Below are positions 39,646-49,077 of a stretch of 64,000 nt of DNA, one piece after another (positions within the stretch are counted from its first letter, which is position 1; every line of letters begins with the position of its first letter). Source of the DNA: Pseudomonadota bacterium (lineage in GTDB: Bacteria; Pseudomonadota; Gammaproteobacteria; Steroidobacterales; JBCBZW01); NCBI GenBank assembly GCA_039193195.1, contig JBCCWS010000001.1:133338-197337 (forward strand), read 5' to 3'. The notes beneath the pieces are model-generated. The model was not told the origin of the DNA. It ran no database searches and saw only the letters and a program-made list of their open reading frames with translations. A program made the translations under genes and the position numbers.

Positions 39646-40083
39646 TCAAGGGAGTCGCTGTGCCGCTGCCTGGAGGGCCAACTCGTAGCCGACCGTTCCG
39701 AGGCCGATCACCGTTCCCACCGAGATGTCGGAGAGGTAGGAGTGATGACGAAACGACTCTCGCGCAAAAATGTTGCTCAGATGAATCTCGATGAACGGCA
39801 CGTTGACGCTCAAAAACGCGTCGCGCAGCGCGATGCTCGTATGGGTGAAGGCCCCCGGGTTGATCAGCACGAAGTCGGTCGCTGTGGCGCCCGCATTGTG
39901 CACCGCATCGATCAGGGCGCCTTCGTGGTTGCTCTGTACACAGTCGAGGGTGATGCCGAGGGCGTCCGCTCGCTGGCGGAGCCGGCTCTCGATATCGCCC
40001 AGAGTGTCGGTTCCGTAGACTTCTGGTTCGCGGCTGCCGAGTAGGTTCAGGTTGGGACCGTTGATCAGCAGGATGCGAGCCAT
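39646..40083 (-). CDS. aroQ: type II 3-dehydroquinate dehydratase AroQ
   Basis: A 145-residue enzyme, the standard type II size. [20 protein letters not shown] at the N-terminus holds the active-site loop and catalytic tyrosine. [16 protein letters not shown] and [20 protein letters not shown] carry the catalytic histidine and substrate contacts. It dehydrates 3-dehydroquinate to 3-dehydroshikimate in the shikimate pathway as a dodecamer. It is the first gene of the aroQ-accBC-prmA-DUF3426 group; the 123 bp upstream should hold the promoter, though I see no strong consensus there. Confidence 0.96.
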   Translation of the reverse strand: MARILLINGPNLNLLGSREPEVYGTDTLGDIESRLRQRADALGITLDCVQSNHEGALIDAVHNAGATATDFVLINPGAFTHTSIALRDAFLSVNVPFIEIHLSNIFARESFRHHSYLSDISVGTVIGLGTVGYELALQAAAQRLP

Positions 40084-40206
40084 ATAGCCGCCGTTATGTT
40101 TTTTTCGTGAACGTTCGCTGCCAGTTTAACCGCCTTCTGTCGAGCGGTGAAAGTGTTGCAGTCAATTTGCGACGCTTGCCACGATCGCGGCAGCGCGGGG
40201 CGAGCC

Positions 40207-40764
40207 TCAGAGCACTTCGGCGAGCAGTCGCCGGGCATCTTCTTCTGTGAGTTCGCCCACGTGGCCGGCCACGATGTGACCCGCGCGATTCACGGCAGCG
40301 GTGAAGGGCAGGGCGGTGGTCGGGGCACCAAAGGCGACCATGGCATCGATGCCCTCCTGCTCACCCACCACGATCGGGTAGTCGATGCCCAAGGACTGCG
40401 CCATCTCGCGGGTGGGGATTAGTTCGTCGATGGCAATACCGACGATTTCTAGGTCGTCCTCCGCGTGCATTTCACGTAGCGCGATGAGCAGCGGAATCTC
40501 CTTCCGGCAGGGACGACACCAGGTTGCCCAGAAGTTGACCAGAAGCGGTTGGCCCTTGAAGTCCGCCAGGTTCACCGCTGCTTCGTCTAGTCCGGTGAGG
40601 GTAATAGCTGGCATGGCCTGAGCTTCTGCCGTCGCGGCGGCGGGCCCTCGGTCGGCGCTCGCGTCCACCGCGGTCACCCTCGTCGGACCCGATAAGGTGC
40701 GATCGGCAATGAAGGCGCCAGCCCCGAGGGCAACGAGGGCGATGGCAAAGGTCGTGGTCTTCAT
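40207..40764 (-). CDS. TlpA-family thiol-disulfide oxidoreductase
   Basis: A 185-residue exported or membrane-anchored thioredoxin-fold protein. A hydrophobic N-terminus (TFAIALVALGAGAFIA) is followed by a linker and a TlpA/ResA-like domain. The redox motif is WATWCRPCRKE near residue 81-86, with a cis-proline at TTALPFTAAV. Such proteins reduce disulfides in the periplasm, often for cytochrome c maturation. Its place 35 bp downstream of dsbD suggests it receives electrons from DsbD, which is inference from context. ATG 40764 is preferred over the ATG three codons upstream because either gives the same protein core. Confidence 0.85.
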   Translation of the reverse strand: MKTTTFAIALVALGAGAFIADRTLSGPTRVTAVDASADRGPAAATAEAQAMPAITLTGLDEAAVNLADFKGQPLLVNFWATWCRPCRKEIPLLIALREMHAEDDLEIVGIAIDELIPTREMAQSLGIDYPIVVGEQEGIDAMVAFGAPTTALPFTAAVNRAGHIVAGHVGELTEEDARRLLAEVL

Positions 40765-40799
40765 GCGGTCCATTGCGTGGCAAAGTTTTCCGGTGCTGG

Positions 40800-43235
40800 T
40801 CAGTCGCTGATCGACGCGGATGATAGGCGAGCGCCACCCTCCCTGTCATGGCTGGCCCCGGCGGCCACTACGGCGCTGACGTGCGCTTGGAAGTTCTCGG
40901 CCGGCATGAAACCCACCACACGTGCGTTGCGCAGTTCGCGCCCGTCGGCCGCGAAGAAGGCGATCGTGGGAGGACCGTAGATCTCAAAGTACTTGAGCAG
41001 AGCCTTGTCGTCCGCGTTGTTCGCCGTGACGTCAGCCTGCAGTAAGACCGCGCCATTCAGGGCCGCCTGCACGCTAGCGTCCGTAAAGGTGTGCTTTTCC
41101 ATTTCCTTACACGAGGTGCACCAGTCGGCGTAGAAATCGAGCATCACGAGCTGACCGGCAGCACCCGCGCGGGCCACTTCGGATTCCAACTCGGATACGG
41201 AGGCGATGCGCGTGAAATCCAGGTGCTTTGCCTCGTGACGACGAAGTGGGTCTAGGGGGTCGGTACTCCCCACCAGCAAGAGGCCACCGAGCAGCACCGC
41301 ACCATAGGCGGCCAGCGCGCCGCCAGCGATGCGCACGCCCGCGGGGGTCGGCGTGCCGCCGCGCACGAAGGGCGCAAAGCCGCCGAAGGCGAGGCCGCCG
41401 CCAATGGCGAGTGCAGCCCATAAGCCCATGGTAGCGGCGGCCGGGAGGATCCGACTGAGCATCAACACGGAAACCGCTAGCATGCCGATGCCAAAGAAGG
41501 TCTTCACCCGCTCCATCCACGCGCCGGCCCTGGGCAGAAGCTTGCCGGCCGACGTGCCGTAGGCGACCAGAGGAGCGCCCATGCCGAGACCGAGGGCGAA
41601 CAACGCGATGCCGCCACGCAGGGGATCACCTCCCTGCCCAATCACGATCAGTGCGCTCGCCAGGGGTGCGGCCATGCACGGGCCGACGATTAGCGCGGAC
41701 AGGGCGCCCATCGCGGCGACGCCGACGAGCGATCCACCTTCCTGTCGATTGCTGAGCGCCATCAAGCGACTTTGTACGCCCGCGGGCATTTGCAGCTCGT
41801 ACACGCCGAACATGCTCAAGGACAGCACCGCGAACAGGGCGGCGAAGGAGATCAATACTGCGGGGTGTTGGAAGGCCGCCTGCAGGTTGGCGCCGAGCAT
41901 CGCCGTCACCACGCCGGCCACGGTGTAGGTGGAGGCCATGGCGAGCACGTAGGCCATAGAGAGCGAAAAAGCTCGTTGGGTGCTGGCAGATTCGCCCTCG
42001 CCCGAGCCCTGTTGGCCGATGATGATGCCGGACAGGATCGGGAACATCGGGAACACACACGGCGTAAAGGCCAGCAGCAGGCCAAAGCCGAAGAAAATGC
42101 CGATCATGTAGAGCACGTTGCCCTCAGTGATCGTCTGCACCAGTAGGTTCTGCTCCGAGGCGGGCAAGCCCGAATCACCGCCATCGAAGCTGGCGTCAAC
42201 TCGGTAGGTGCCCCCCGGGGTGCTGCCATCGCCTATGGCAGGCAGCAGCACCAGCGATTCGGTCTGCGAAGGCGGGTAGCAGATACCCTGCTCGGCGCAT
42301 CCCTGGTAGCTCGCGCGGAGCGTGAACTCTGCCGAGCCGCGCTCCTCCCGACTGATGGGTACAATCGCCTCAGCACGGTCGTGGAACACGGCGACGAGGC
42401 CGAAGTGTTCATCGTGCTTAGCTTTCCCGTCAGGGAGTTGGGCGGGCTGTAGATCGATGCCCGGAGCATCGGTCTCGAACGCGAACTTGTCGCGGTACAG
42501 GTAGTAGCCGTCGGCGATGGTCCAGACTGCCCGCACGGTGAAGGCGTCCACGATCTCTGTGTGGAACGCGAAAGCCTGCTCCGGTGGCAGGTAGGCATCG
42601 CCCGTAATATTGATGCCGCTACCTGGGGACCCCGCTGGCGAACCGGTGACGCCGGCGCCGAGCGCATCCATTAGGGGGTCGGCGAGGGGTGCCGCGATGG
42701 CGTCTGCGGCAGGGGCGGCAGCGCCGGGCGCAAGATCGAGGAGGTTGGCGCCCTGGCCAGCACTGGTGGCCGGTAGGGCGACGTCAGCTGTCCAGGTCTC
42801 AGGTGGGTAGCATAGGCCGACGTCTGCGCAGCCCTGGGAGCGGATTTCCAGACTCAGGACGTGCACGCCAGCCGCGGCTTCGTAGGGGATGGTGACCTGC
42901 GCCTGTTTGCGGTAGATCTCAACCTCGCCGAAGAACTCATCGTCCTTCACCTTGCCCTTCGAGAAGGCGACATCGCCGAGCGCAATGCCGGCGGTGGCCG
43001 TGGAGTAGCGCATGCGGCCGCGGTACATGTAGTAGCCGGGTTCGATATCCCAGCGCACGGTGATTTGCTCCACGTCCGCGCTCACCTCGTAGCGGAACGC
43101 CTCTTGAGGAGACAAGATGTCTTCCTCAGCTTGTGCCGGCAGGATGGCGCCAAGGGCTAAAACCAGACTCGCCCCGAGTGGGGTGAGTAGGCCAGCAGCG
43201 GGGATCCGAGCGGCGAATTTGGCGAATTGGCTCAT
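40800..43235 (-). CDS. dsbD: thiol:disulfide interchange protein DsbD with two N-terminal domains
   Basis: At 811 residues it is far longer than E. coli DsbD (565). After a signal peptide (cleavage near residue 36) come two successive immunoglobulin-like nDsbD domains. The first (about 38-155) carries QGCADVGLCYPP; the second (about 213-335) carries QGCAEQGICYPP. An eight-helix membrane domain starts near 373 with TPCVFPMFPILSG and has its second cysteine in GPCMAAPL. A C-terminal thioredoxin domain carries DFYADWCTSCKEME. DsbD passes electrons from cytoplasmic thioredoxin to periplasmic partners. The duplicated output domain could serve two acceptors. It lies between cutA and a TlpA-like gene. 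Confidence 0.93.
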   Translation of the reverse strand: MSQFAKFAARIPAAGLLTPLGASLVLALGAILPAQAEEDILSPQEAFRYEVSADVEQITVRWDIEPGYYMYRGRMRYSTATAGIALGDVAFSKGKVKDDEFFGEVEIYRKQAQVTIPYEAAAGVHVLSLEIRSQGCADVGLCYPPETWTADVALPATSAGQGANLLDLAPGAAAPAADAIAAPLADPLMDALGAGVTGSPAGSPGSGINITGDAYLPPEQAFAFHTEIVDAFTVRAVWTIADGYYLYRDKFAFETDAPGIDLQPAQLPDGKAKHDEHFGLVAVFHDRAEAIVPISREERGSAEFTLRASYQGCAEQGICYPPSQTESLVLLPAIGDGSTPGGTYRVDASFDGGDSGLPASEQNLLVQTITEGNVLYMIGIFFGFGLLLAFTPCVFPMFPILSGIIIGQQGSGEGESASTQRAFSLSMAYVLAMASTYTVAGVVTAMLGANLQAAFQHPAVLISFAALFAVLSLSMFGVYELQMPAGVQSRLMALSNRQEGGSLVGVAAMGALSALIVGPCMAAPLASALIVIGQGGDPLRGGIALFALGLGMGAPLVAYGTSAGKLLPRAGAWMERVKTFFGIGMLAVSVLMLSRILPAAATMGLWAALAIGGGLAFGGFAPFVRGGTPTPAGVRIAGGALAAYGAVLLGGLLLVGSTDPLDPLRRHEAKHLDFTRIASVSELESEVARAGAAGQLVMLDFYADWCTSCKEMEKHTFTDASVQAALNGAVLLQADVTANNADDKALLKYFEIYGPPTIAFFAADGRELRNARVVGFMPAENFQAHVSAVVAAGASHDREGGARLSSASISD

Positions 43236-43278
43236 AGCGTTCCTCTATCGCAGCCCTGCGTCGACGTGCGTTGGGCGC

Positions 43279-43617
43279 TCATTCAGACGGCGGCTGGCTT
43301 TCCGCGACCACCCAGTCAATATAGGCCGTCAGCCCATCCAAGACAGGGACTGCAATCACTTCCGGAAGTTCGTATGGGTGTAACTCCCGGATTCTTTCAG
43401 CTAAAGCGCTAACGCGCGTGGATGCGGTCTTAATCAGCAGTAATACTTCACGATCTCGCGCGATCTCCCCCTGCCACCGGTAGGTGGAGATGCCAGCCGG
43501 CATGATGTTCACACAGGCGGCGAGCTGCTCCTCGACCAGGGCGTCGGCGATGGCCTGGGCATGGTCAGGAGGGCAGCTGCTCAAAACCAATCGAATCGGC
43601 AGCGACGGTGATGTCAC
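43279..43617 (-). CDS. cutA: divalent-cation tolerance protein CutA
   Basis: A 112-residue protein of the ferredoxin-like trimeric CutA1 fold. LVLSSCPPDHAQAIADALVEEQLAACVNIM is split here into LVLSSCPPDHAQAIA and EEQLAACVNIM, both diagnostic. The C-terminal HPYELPEVIAVPV and YIDWVV are also typical. CutA is linked to copper tolerance, but the mechanism is unclear. The start is GTG 43617, preceded by GAGAGG at about 8 nt; the longer upstream frame has no family-like sequence. It is first in the cutA-dsbD-tlpA-like group and divergent from glnE. Confidence 0.92.
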   Translation of the reverse strand: MTSPSLPIRLVLSSCPPDHAQAIADALVEEQLAACVNIMPAGISTYRWQGEIARDREVLLLIKTASTRVSALAERIRELHPYELPEVIAVPVLDGLTAYIDWVVAESQPPSE

Positions 43618-43737
43618 GGACCAGACCTCTCGTGAGTGGCCCCGAAAGGTGCGCGAGACTACAAGATAGTCCCAACGCGGTGCCACTGGCGTAGGCTGGC
43701 GGCATCGAGACCTCACCGATGAACACTCGCCCTCTGG

Positions 43738-46674
43738 GTGGTTGCTTCCGCGAAAAGGGTTACGCCGCGAGTGACGACCATTCTGCAATTCCTGCCGTCG
43801 GCGTGGCGCCTGGCGGGAGAGCCTCCGGCGTCCTTGGAGGAGGAGGTTTGCCGCGCTCTGCAGGCGTTGCGCCAGGCTGCTGAGTTCCGCGGGTCGGTGC
43901 AGATCCCCGCTGCGAACAGCGAGGCTGACGCGGGTGCGCAGAACGATGTGATTCGTCGCCTCCTGGCCTGCAGCCCCTTCGCCGCGGCCACCCTGACTCG
44001 CTGGCCCGACTTTCTTTGCGATCTTCCCTTGCACACGGGTGCGCCGGCGTCGTCGGTGCCTATGCCGCAGCCCCCTGCCTTCGATGCAGCGCTCAACGAG
44101 GCCGCGTTTATGGCCGCGCTGCGGTCATACCGGCAGCGGGTCATGGTGCAGATCGTGTTCGCGGCGCTCGGCGGCGAGGCCTCCCTGCCGCAGGTGTTGG
44201 CAAGCACTTCACGCTTGGCGGACATCTGCCTCAGCACCGCCGTCGACCGTGCGCAAGCCCAGCTGAGCAGCCGTCACGGACAGCCGCGGGATAGATCCGG
44301 CAGCGCCCTGCGACTAATCACGCTCGCGATGGGCAAACTCGGCGGTGAAGAGCTGAACTTCTCCTCCGATGTCGACGTTATCTTCCTGTTCCGCGAAGGC
44401 GGCACCACTGACGGTGCACGGCCGATCTCCCACGAGGAGTTCTTCACCCGGGTCACTCAGCGAGTGGTGCGCTATCTCGACCAACGCACGGCCGATGGCT
44501 TCGTCTTCCGGGTGGACACGCGTCTAAGGCCATTCGGCAGTAGCGGCTCCCCGGTTCACTCGCTGAGTGCGTTAGAGGACTACCTGCACCAGCATGCACG
44601 CGCTTGGGAGCGCTACGCCTACGTGCGGGCGCGGCCGGTGACCGGTGGCGCGGAGGATCGCGTGGCGGTACTGGAACTGCTGGGCCCCTTCGTCTTCCGC
44701 CGCTACCTCGACTACAGCGTACTGGCGTCCGTTCGCGACATTCGCGAGCGCATTGCCGCCCAGTCTCGCCGCCAAGATCGCACGGAGGATCTGAAGCTCG
44801 GTGCCGGTGGTATCCGGGAGATCGAGTTCGTCGTGCAGACCTTTCAAGTGCTCTACGGAGGGCGCGACCGGGCCTTGCGTCGCGCCGGTGTGCTACCTGC
44901 GCTCCCCTTACTCGAGGAACGAGGGTTGTTGAGCCCGGAGTCGACCCGCAAGCTCCGCACGGCCTACGTGCTGCTTCGGCGGGTGGAGAATGCGGTGCAA
45001 ATGACCCGTGACGAGCAGAGCCATGTGCTGCCGGAGCGAGAAGAAGAGCGTGCGCGCCTCGCTTACCACCTAGCATTCGAGGATTGGCAGATGCTCGCCG
45101 AGGCCTTGAACCAAGCGCGCGCGAGCGTCGTGCTCGAGTTTGCCGCCGCCGTGGTCGGAGGTGGTGCGGGACCGGAAGCGGGTGGGGCGCTGTCGGCCGT
45201 CGCTAGCGGTCGGGTGGACGGCGATGAGGCGACGGCGCACCTCGCCGATGCAGGCCTGGAGGGAGCCGACGAGGTGGCCGCCCTGGTAGCGGCCCTGCGC
45301 GAGTCCACCTGGTACCGTCGTCTGACGCAGGTTGCCCGCGAGCGCCTCGACGCGCTGCTCCCGCGTCTGCTGGCCGAGGTGGCGAAGGCGCAGGCCGACG
45401 TGGCCACAGTGCAGCAGCTGCTCAAGGTGCTGGAGGCCATCGGCGGGCGTAGCGTGTACTTCGTGCTGCTGATTGAGAACCCTTGCGCCCTCTCTCAGCT
45501 GGTCAAGGTCTGCCAGCTGGGGCCTGTGGTAGTTACCCATCTTGTGCACACGCCTGCGCTGATCGACGAACTGCTCGATCCGGCCCTACTCCTCGCCGAC
45601 CCCACGCAGGCCGACCTCGCCCGGGACCTGAGTCGGCGCTTAGATGGTCTCGACATGCGTGATGAGGAGTCCTGGTTGGATGCCCTGCGCGCTTTCCAAC
45701 GCGGTGCCCTGTTTCAGATTGCGGTCAGCGATCTGACGGGAGGGCTTGGCGTATCTCGTGTGAGTGATTTGTTGAGTGCGGTCGCAGAACTCCTGCTGGA
45801 GCGGGCGTTGATCACTGCTCGCAAGCAGCTAGCTCGCCGCTACGGTGTGGCCCGCGACGGCGAGGGGCGAGAGATGAGATTTTGCGTCCTTGGGTACGGC
45901 AAGCTCGGCGGTCGAGAACTTGGCTACAGCTCGGATCTTGACCTCGTATTCTTGCACGACGACGGTGCCGGCCAGAGCGACGGCGAGCATCCTTTGGAAG
46001 CCCAGGTCTACTTCATCCGCCTCGCTCAGCGAGTCATCCACGTCCTCTCCACGCAGACTGGTGCCGGTGCCCTTTATCAGGTAGACACACGCTTGCGACC
46101 GAGTGGCAACTCAGGCTTGCTTGTGAGTTCCTTCGCTGCCTTCGCAACCTATCAAAGGAATGAGGCATGGACCTGGGAACATCAGGCGCTGCTGCGAGCG
46201 CGTACCGTAGCTGGTGATTTACCCTTGCGCGAGCGCGCCGAAGCCCTGCGCATCGACCTGCTCTGCAGACCTCGTGATGTGGCCACCCTTCGGAGCGAAG
46301 TGGCTGCTATGCGCGAGCGGATGCGCAGCGTGCGACCCTCGAGCGAGGCGTTCGACGTCAAGGCTGACCCTGGCGGGCTGGTCGACTTGGAATTTCTGGT
46401 CCAGTTCCTGGTTCTCGCGAACGCCCACGCGCACCCGGCGCTGGTTGCCGTTCGCGAGAACGTGTCTCAGTTGCGAGCGCTCGCCGAGGCAGGGATTATC
46501 GACAGTGAACGCGCCGAGGCTCTGGCCGACGCTTACTATGCGCACCGGGCCCTCGCGCATCGGGCCAACCTGCGAGGGGAAGAGCGGGCCCTAGTGCCCG
46601 TACAGGAAGCGGTTCCCGCTCGAGCGGCGATCCAGGCCGCCTTTGACGAATGGATCGGTAGTGCATCGGGTTGA
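43738..46674 (+). CDS. glnE: bifunctional glutamine synthetase adenylyltransferase/deadenylase GlnE
   Basis: At 978 residues it is close to E. coli GlnE (946). Two homologous nucleotidyltransferase domains each carry the signature: GKLGGEELNFSSDVDVIFLF near residue 199 (deadenylylation) and GYGKLGGRELGYSSDLDLVF near 717 (adenylylation). VDTRLRPFGSSGSPV and VDTRLRPSGNSGLLV are the paired downstream blocks, and DLEFLVQF ends the family core. GlnE controls glutamine synthetase by adenylylating or deadenylylating a tyrosine, under PII control. GTG 43738 is taken as start; GTG 43771 is an alternative. Confidence 0.95.
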   Translation: MVASAKRVTPRVTTILQFLPSAWRLAGEPPASLEEEVCRALQALRQAAEFRGSVQIPAANSEADAGAQNDVIRRLLACSPFAAATLTRWPDFLCDLPLHTGAPASSVPMPQPPAFDAALNEAAFMAALRSYRQRVMVQIVFAALGGEASLPQVLASTSRLADICLSTAVDRAQAQLSSRHGQPRDRSGSALRLITLAMGKLGGEELNFSSDVDVIFLFREGGTTDGARPISHEEFFTRVTQRVVRYLDQRTADGFVFRVDTRLRPFGSSGSPVHSLSALEDYLHQHARAWERYAYVRARPVTGGAEDRVAVLELLGPFVFRRYLDYSVLASVRDIRERIAAQSRRQDRTEDLKLGAGGIREIEFVVQTFQVLYGGRDRALRRAGVLPALPLLEERGLLSPESTRKLRTAYVLLRRVENAVQMTRDEQSHVLPEREEERARLAYHLAFEDWQMLAEALNQARASVVLEFAAAVVGGGAGPEAGGALSAVASGRVDGDEATAHLADAGLEGADEVAALVAALRESTWYRRLTQVARERLDALLPRLLAEVAKAQADVATVQQLLKVLEAIGGRSVYFVLLIENPCALSQLVKVCQLGPVVVTHLVHTPALIDELLDPALLLADPTQADLARDLSRRLDGLDMRDEESWLDALRAFQRGALFQIAVSDLTGGLGVSRVSDLLSAVAELLLERALITARKQLARRYGVARDGEGREMRFCVLGYGKLGGRELGYSSDLDLVFLHDDGAGQSDGEHPLEAQVYFIRLAQRVIHVLSTQTGAGALYQVDTRLRPSGNSGLLVSSFAAFATYQRNEAWTWEHQALLRARTVAGDLPLRERAEALRIDLLCRPRDVATLRSEVAAMRERMRSVRPSSEAFDVKADPGGLVDLEFLVQFLVLANAHAHPALVAVRENVSQLRALAEAGIIDSERAEALADAYYAHRALAHRANLRGEERALVPVQEAVPARAAIQAAFDEWIGSASG

Positions 46675-46696
46675 TCGGTGCGTACGCTGATCGCGT

Positions 46697-46702
46697 TATA
46701 CT
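46697..46702 (+). promoter_or_regulatory. candidate -10 element upstream of the zf-CHCC gene
   Basis: TATACT lies 39 bp before the GTG start at 46741, within the short gap after glnE. The -35 region at 17 bp (ATCGGT) is poor, and TTGATC lies 20 bp upstream. Independent transcription of the small gene is possible but not certain. Confidence 0.3.
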
Positions 46703-46740
46703 GAGGCCCAACCCGCCGCGTCCAAGAGGCCAGGTTCCCG

Positions 46741-46959
46741 GTGACGAGCTCCCCTGCCCCCCGTACACCCAACGATCAGAACTTCTACGAGATCACCGAT
46801 GAGGATCTTCCCCTGTGCTGCCCACTGCCCGGCAGCTCCCTGTGGAACTCCCACCCGCGGGTGTTCCTCTCGCTGGATCAGAACGGCCAGGCGCAGTGTC
46901 ACTATTGCGGCGCGCGTTTCATGCTGGTCACGCGCACTCGCGGCGCGGCGAGCGCCTGA
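46741..46959 (+). CDS. zinc-finger (zf-CHCC) domain protein
   Basis: A 72-residue protein of the zf-CHCC family, related to the mitochondrial complex I subunit NDUFS6. The visible ligands are LPLCCPLPG, the His in SHPRVFLSL and the pair in CHYCGARF near the C-terminus. The EITDEDLPLCCP start is typical. In related genomes this gene sits between glnE/ilvE and LPS core genes, as it does here without ilvE. Its role is unknown; zinc binding is inferred. The start codon is GTG. Confidence 0.85.
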   Translation: MTSSPAPRTPNDQNFYEITDEDLPLCCPLPGSSLWNSHPRVFLSLDQNGQAQCHYCGARFMLVTRTRGAASA

Positions 46960-47048
46960 TCAGCGCTAGGGTCGCAGCCAGTCTTCGTCGCCCACGGCAC
47001 GGCTCACGCCGTAGAGGCATCTTCCAAGCAAACTGACGTCGAGCGCTC

Positions 47049-48116
47049 ATGTCCGCCGTTCACGTTACTCATGTCAGCCTCGCGCGCGATTACCGCGGTG
47101 CTCAGCGCCAGCTGGAGCTCCTGGTTCGCGGCCTTGCGGGCCATGGCATCCCCCAACGCGCGGTCGTTGGCAGTCGACGCCTGGCCGAGGCGCTGGGCGA
47201 TGTGCCGGGCTTGGAGGTGCGGCGCGCCGAAGGCACGCCCTTCGCGGCGCTGGCCATCCCCGGTGCCTGCCGCGTGGTTCACGCACACGAAGTGGCCGCG
47301 GCACCCGCGGCGCTGTTCCGCCAGCAGACCGGCGGTCCGCCCTATGTGGTCACCCAGCGCTTGGCACCGTCGCCGCGAGCGCCTCGCCTGGTGCGACGTG
47401 CCTGTCGCCGGGCCGCGCGGTTGGTGGCGGTCTCCCAGTACGTGGTCGAGTCGATCCGGGCCGAGGACCCATCCCTCACGCCCGTGTTGATTCCTAGTGG
47501 AGTCGCGCCAATGCCGAGTGATCCCTTCAAGGTGGAGCGCTTGCGACGACGCTACGAGGGCAGGTTCTTGGTTGGGAACGTGGCCCCCCTCGACGACCGA
47601 CTGCGGGGCCAGCGCGTGTTGATCGATGTGGCGCGACAGATCCAGAGCACCCATCCGCACGTGCACTTCCTGTTGCTCGGTGACGGGCCCGATGCGGCGG
47701 CTCTGCGCGAGGCGGCCAAGGGGCTTACCAACCTCGAGTTCGCCGGTTGGGTAGATGATGTGAGCAACTACCTCGGCGCCCTCGACCTGTTTGCCTACCC
47801 CTCGCGTGAGGAAGCGCTCGGTTCAGCGCTGCTGGAGGCGATGGCCTGCGGCGTGCCGGTGCTCGCCAGCGAAGTCGGAGGGGTGCCTGAGCTCGTGTCC
47901 CCGCAGACGGGACGTCTCGTGGCTTCGGGGGATTCAGCCGCATTCGCACAGGCCCTGATCGCGCTAGCTGAGAACTCGGCCTTGCGCGAGCAGATGAGCG
48001 AGGCTGCTTGCAAGCAGGCAGACCGCTTCACCGCTGAGCGTATGGTCAACAGCTACCTACGCCTGTACGGGGCCCTCGGTTACGCGGCGCCCACCGCCAA
48101 GATCACCGCGCCGTGA
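47049..48116 (+). CDS. glycosyltransferase family 4 protein
   Basis: A 355-residue cytoplasmic GT-B enzyme. N-terminal acceptor domain: VTHVSLARDYRGAQRQLELL, with RVVHAHEVAAA near 80. C-terminal domain: FLLLGDGPDAAALREAA and the EX7E-type donor site SREEALGSALLEAMACGVPV near residue 255-275, followed by ASEVGGVPELV. It probably adds a sugar from a nucleotide donor to a lipopolysaccharide core or another envelope glycan. Neighbouring lpxL-like and waaA genes support a lipopolysaccharide role, but the linkage is unknown. Confidence 0.85.
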   Translation: MSAVHVTHVSLARDYRGAQRQLELLVRGLAGHGIPQRAVVGSRRLAEALGDVPGLEVRRAEGTPFAALAIPGACRVVHAHEVAAAPAALFRQQTGGPPYVVTQRLAPSPRAPRLVRRACRRAARLVAVSQYVVESIRAEDPSLTPVLIPSGVAPMPSDPFKVERLRRRYEGRFLVGNVAPLDDRLRGQRVLIDVARQIQSTHPHVHFLLLGDGPDAAALREAAKGLTNLEFAGWVDDVSNYLGALDLFAYPSREEALGSALLEAMACGVPVLASEVGGVPELVSPQTGRLVASGDSAAFAQALIALAENSALREQMSEAACKQADRFTAERMVNSYLRLYGALGYAAPTAKITAP

Positions 48117-48138
48117 GCAGCGTGGGGGAAGTACTGAA

Positions 48139-49077
48139 TCAGCTGAGGTCGGCGTAGAGGTCCGGCAACGAGGCGGGTCGATTCTTGAAGCGTCGATGGA
48201 TCCAAAGGTAGCTCGACGGAACCCGCCTAGCGTGCGCTTCGATAAGCGCGTTCATCCGCGTCGCTCCCTGCAAGTCATCGTCCTCAGCGAAGTCATCGAT
48301 CGGCGGGCCGATAATTAGCTGGTAGCTCCCGTCGGCCGTGCGCTCCGGGAAGTAGGGCACGACGGTGGCTCCTGTGAGCTTGGCCAAGCGTGTGGTGGCC
48401 GTGTTGGTCACTGCAGGGACGTCGAAGAACGGGGCTAGTACGTCGTCGTGGCCGCCGTGGGGCGTTTGATCAGGTGCGAACCAAACGGCTTTATTAGCAC
48501 GCAGGCTGCGCACGAGCGCGCGTACGTCGGTGCGTTCGATGATCTTCTCCGCATGAGCCCCGCGTGTGCGCCGGATCATCTCCTGCAGCAGGGGGTTATC
48601 GTGGCGGCGGTACATCACGTGCAGGGGTGTGTACAGGCACATCAGTCGTGCGCCCATCTCAAGGCAGGTAAAGTGCGCGGTCAGGAGGATCACGCCGCGG
48701 CCCTGTGCAAGGCCCGCCTCTAGGTGCTCCAAACCGATCGGGTCCGCCATGTGCGCGAGGCGTGCATCGCGCGCCCACCAGCAGGTGGGGATTTCGAACA
48801 GGGCGATGCCGAGGTGCAGGAAGTGTTCGCGAAGCAGCTGATCGATCCGGGCCGGCTCAGCGTCGGGAAAGCAAGCCTCAAGGTTGCGTCGAGCGATGCC
48901 GCGGCGAAAGGAGAAGACGTGGTAGCCGATCTTCCCGATCATTCTGCCGAGCCCGCGCTGCAGCCCCATCGGCAGCAAGGAGAGCAGGCGCGCCCCGCCG
49001 ATCAGCAGCCACAGGCCCCAGTAGCGCGGGGCGAGGAAGCGGGTGAGTGGTTGGGCAGAGGTATCGCGCGCAGGCAT
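48139..49077 (-). CDS. LpxL/HtrB-type lysophospholipid acyltransferase
   Basis: A 312-residue membrane-bound acyltransferase of the Kdo2-lipid A secondary acyltransferase group. A hydrophobic N-terminal segment (WGLWLLIGGARLLSLLPMGL) precedes FRRGIARRNLEACFP, typical of LpxL/LpxM. The catalytic HX4E is in TAHFTCLEMGARL near residue 135. YRRHDNPLLQEMIRRTRG and FAPDQTPHGGHDDVLAPFFD are the other conserved blocks. It would add a secondary acyl chain to lipid A at the inner membrane. Start 49077 removes an unlikely N-terminal extension. It is convergent with the GT4 gene and divergent from waaA. Confidence 0.87.
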   Translation of the reverse strand: MPARDTSAQPLTRFLAPRYWGLWLLIGGARLLSLLPMGLQRGLGRMIGKIGYHVFSFRRGIARRNLEACFPDAEPARIDQLLREHFLHLGIALFEIPTCWWARDARLAHMADPIGLEHLEAGLAQGRGVILLTAHFTCLEMGARLMCLYTPLHVMYRRHDNPLLQEMIRRTRGAHAEKIIERTDVRALVRSLRANKAVWFAPDQTPHGGHDDVLAPFFDVPAVTNTATTRLAKLTGATVVPYFPERTADGSYQLIIGPPIDDFAEDDDLQGATRMNALIEAHARRVPSSYLWIHRRFKNRPASLPDLYADLS

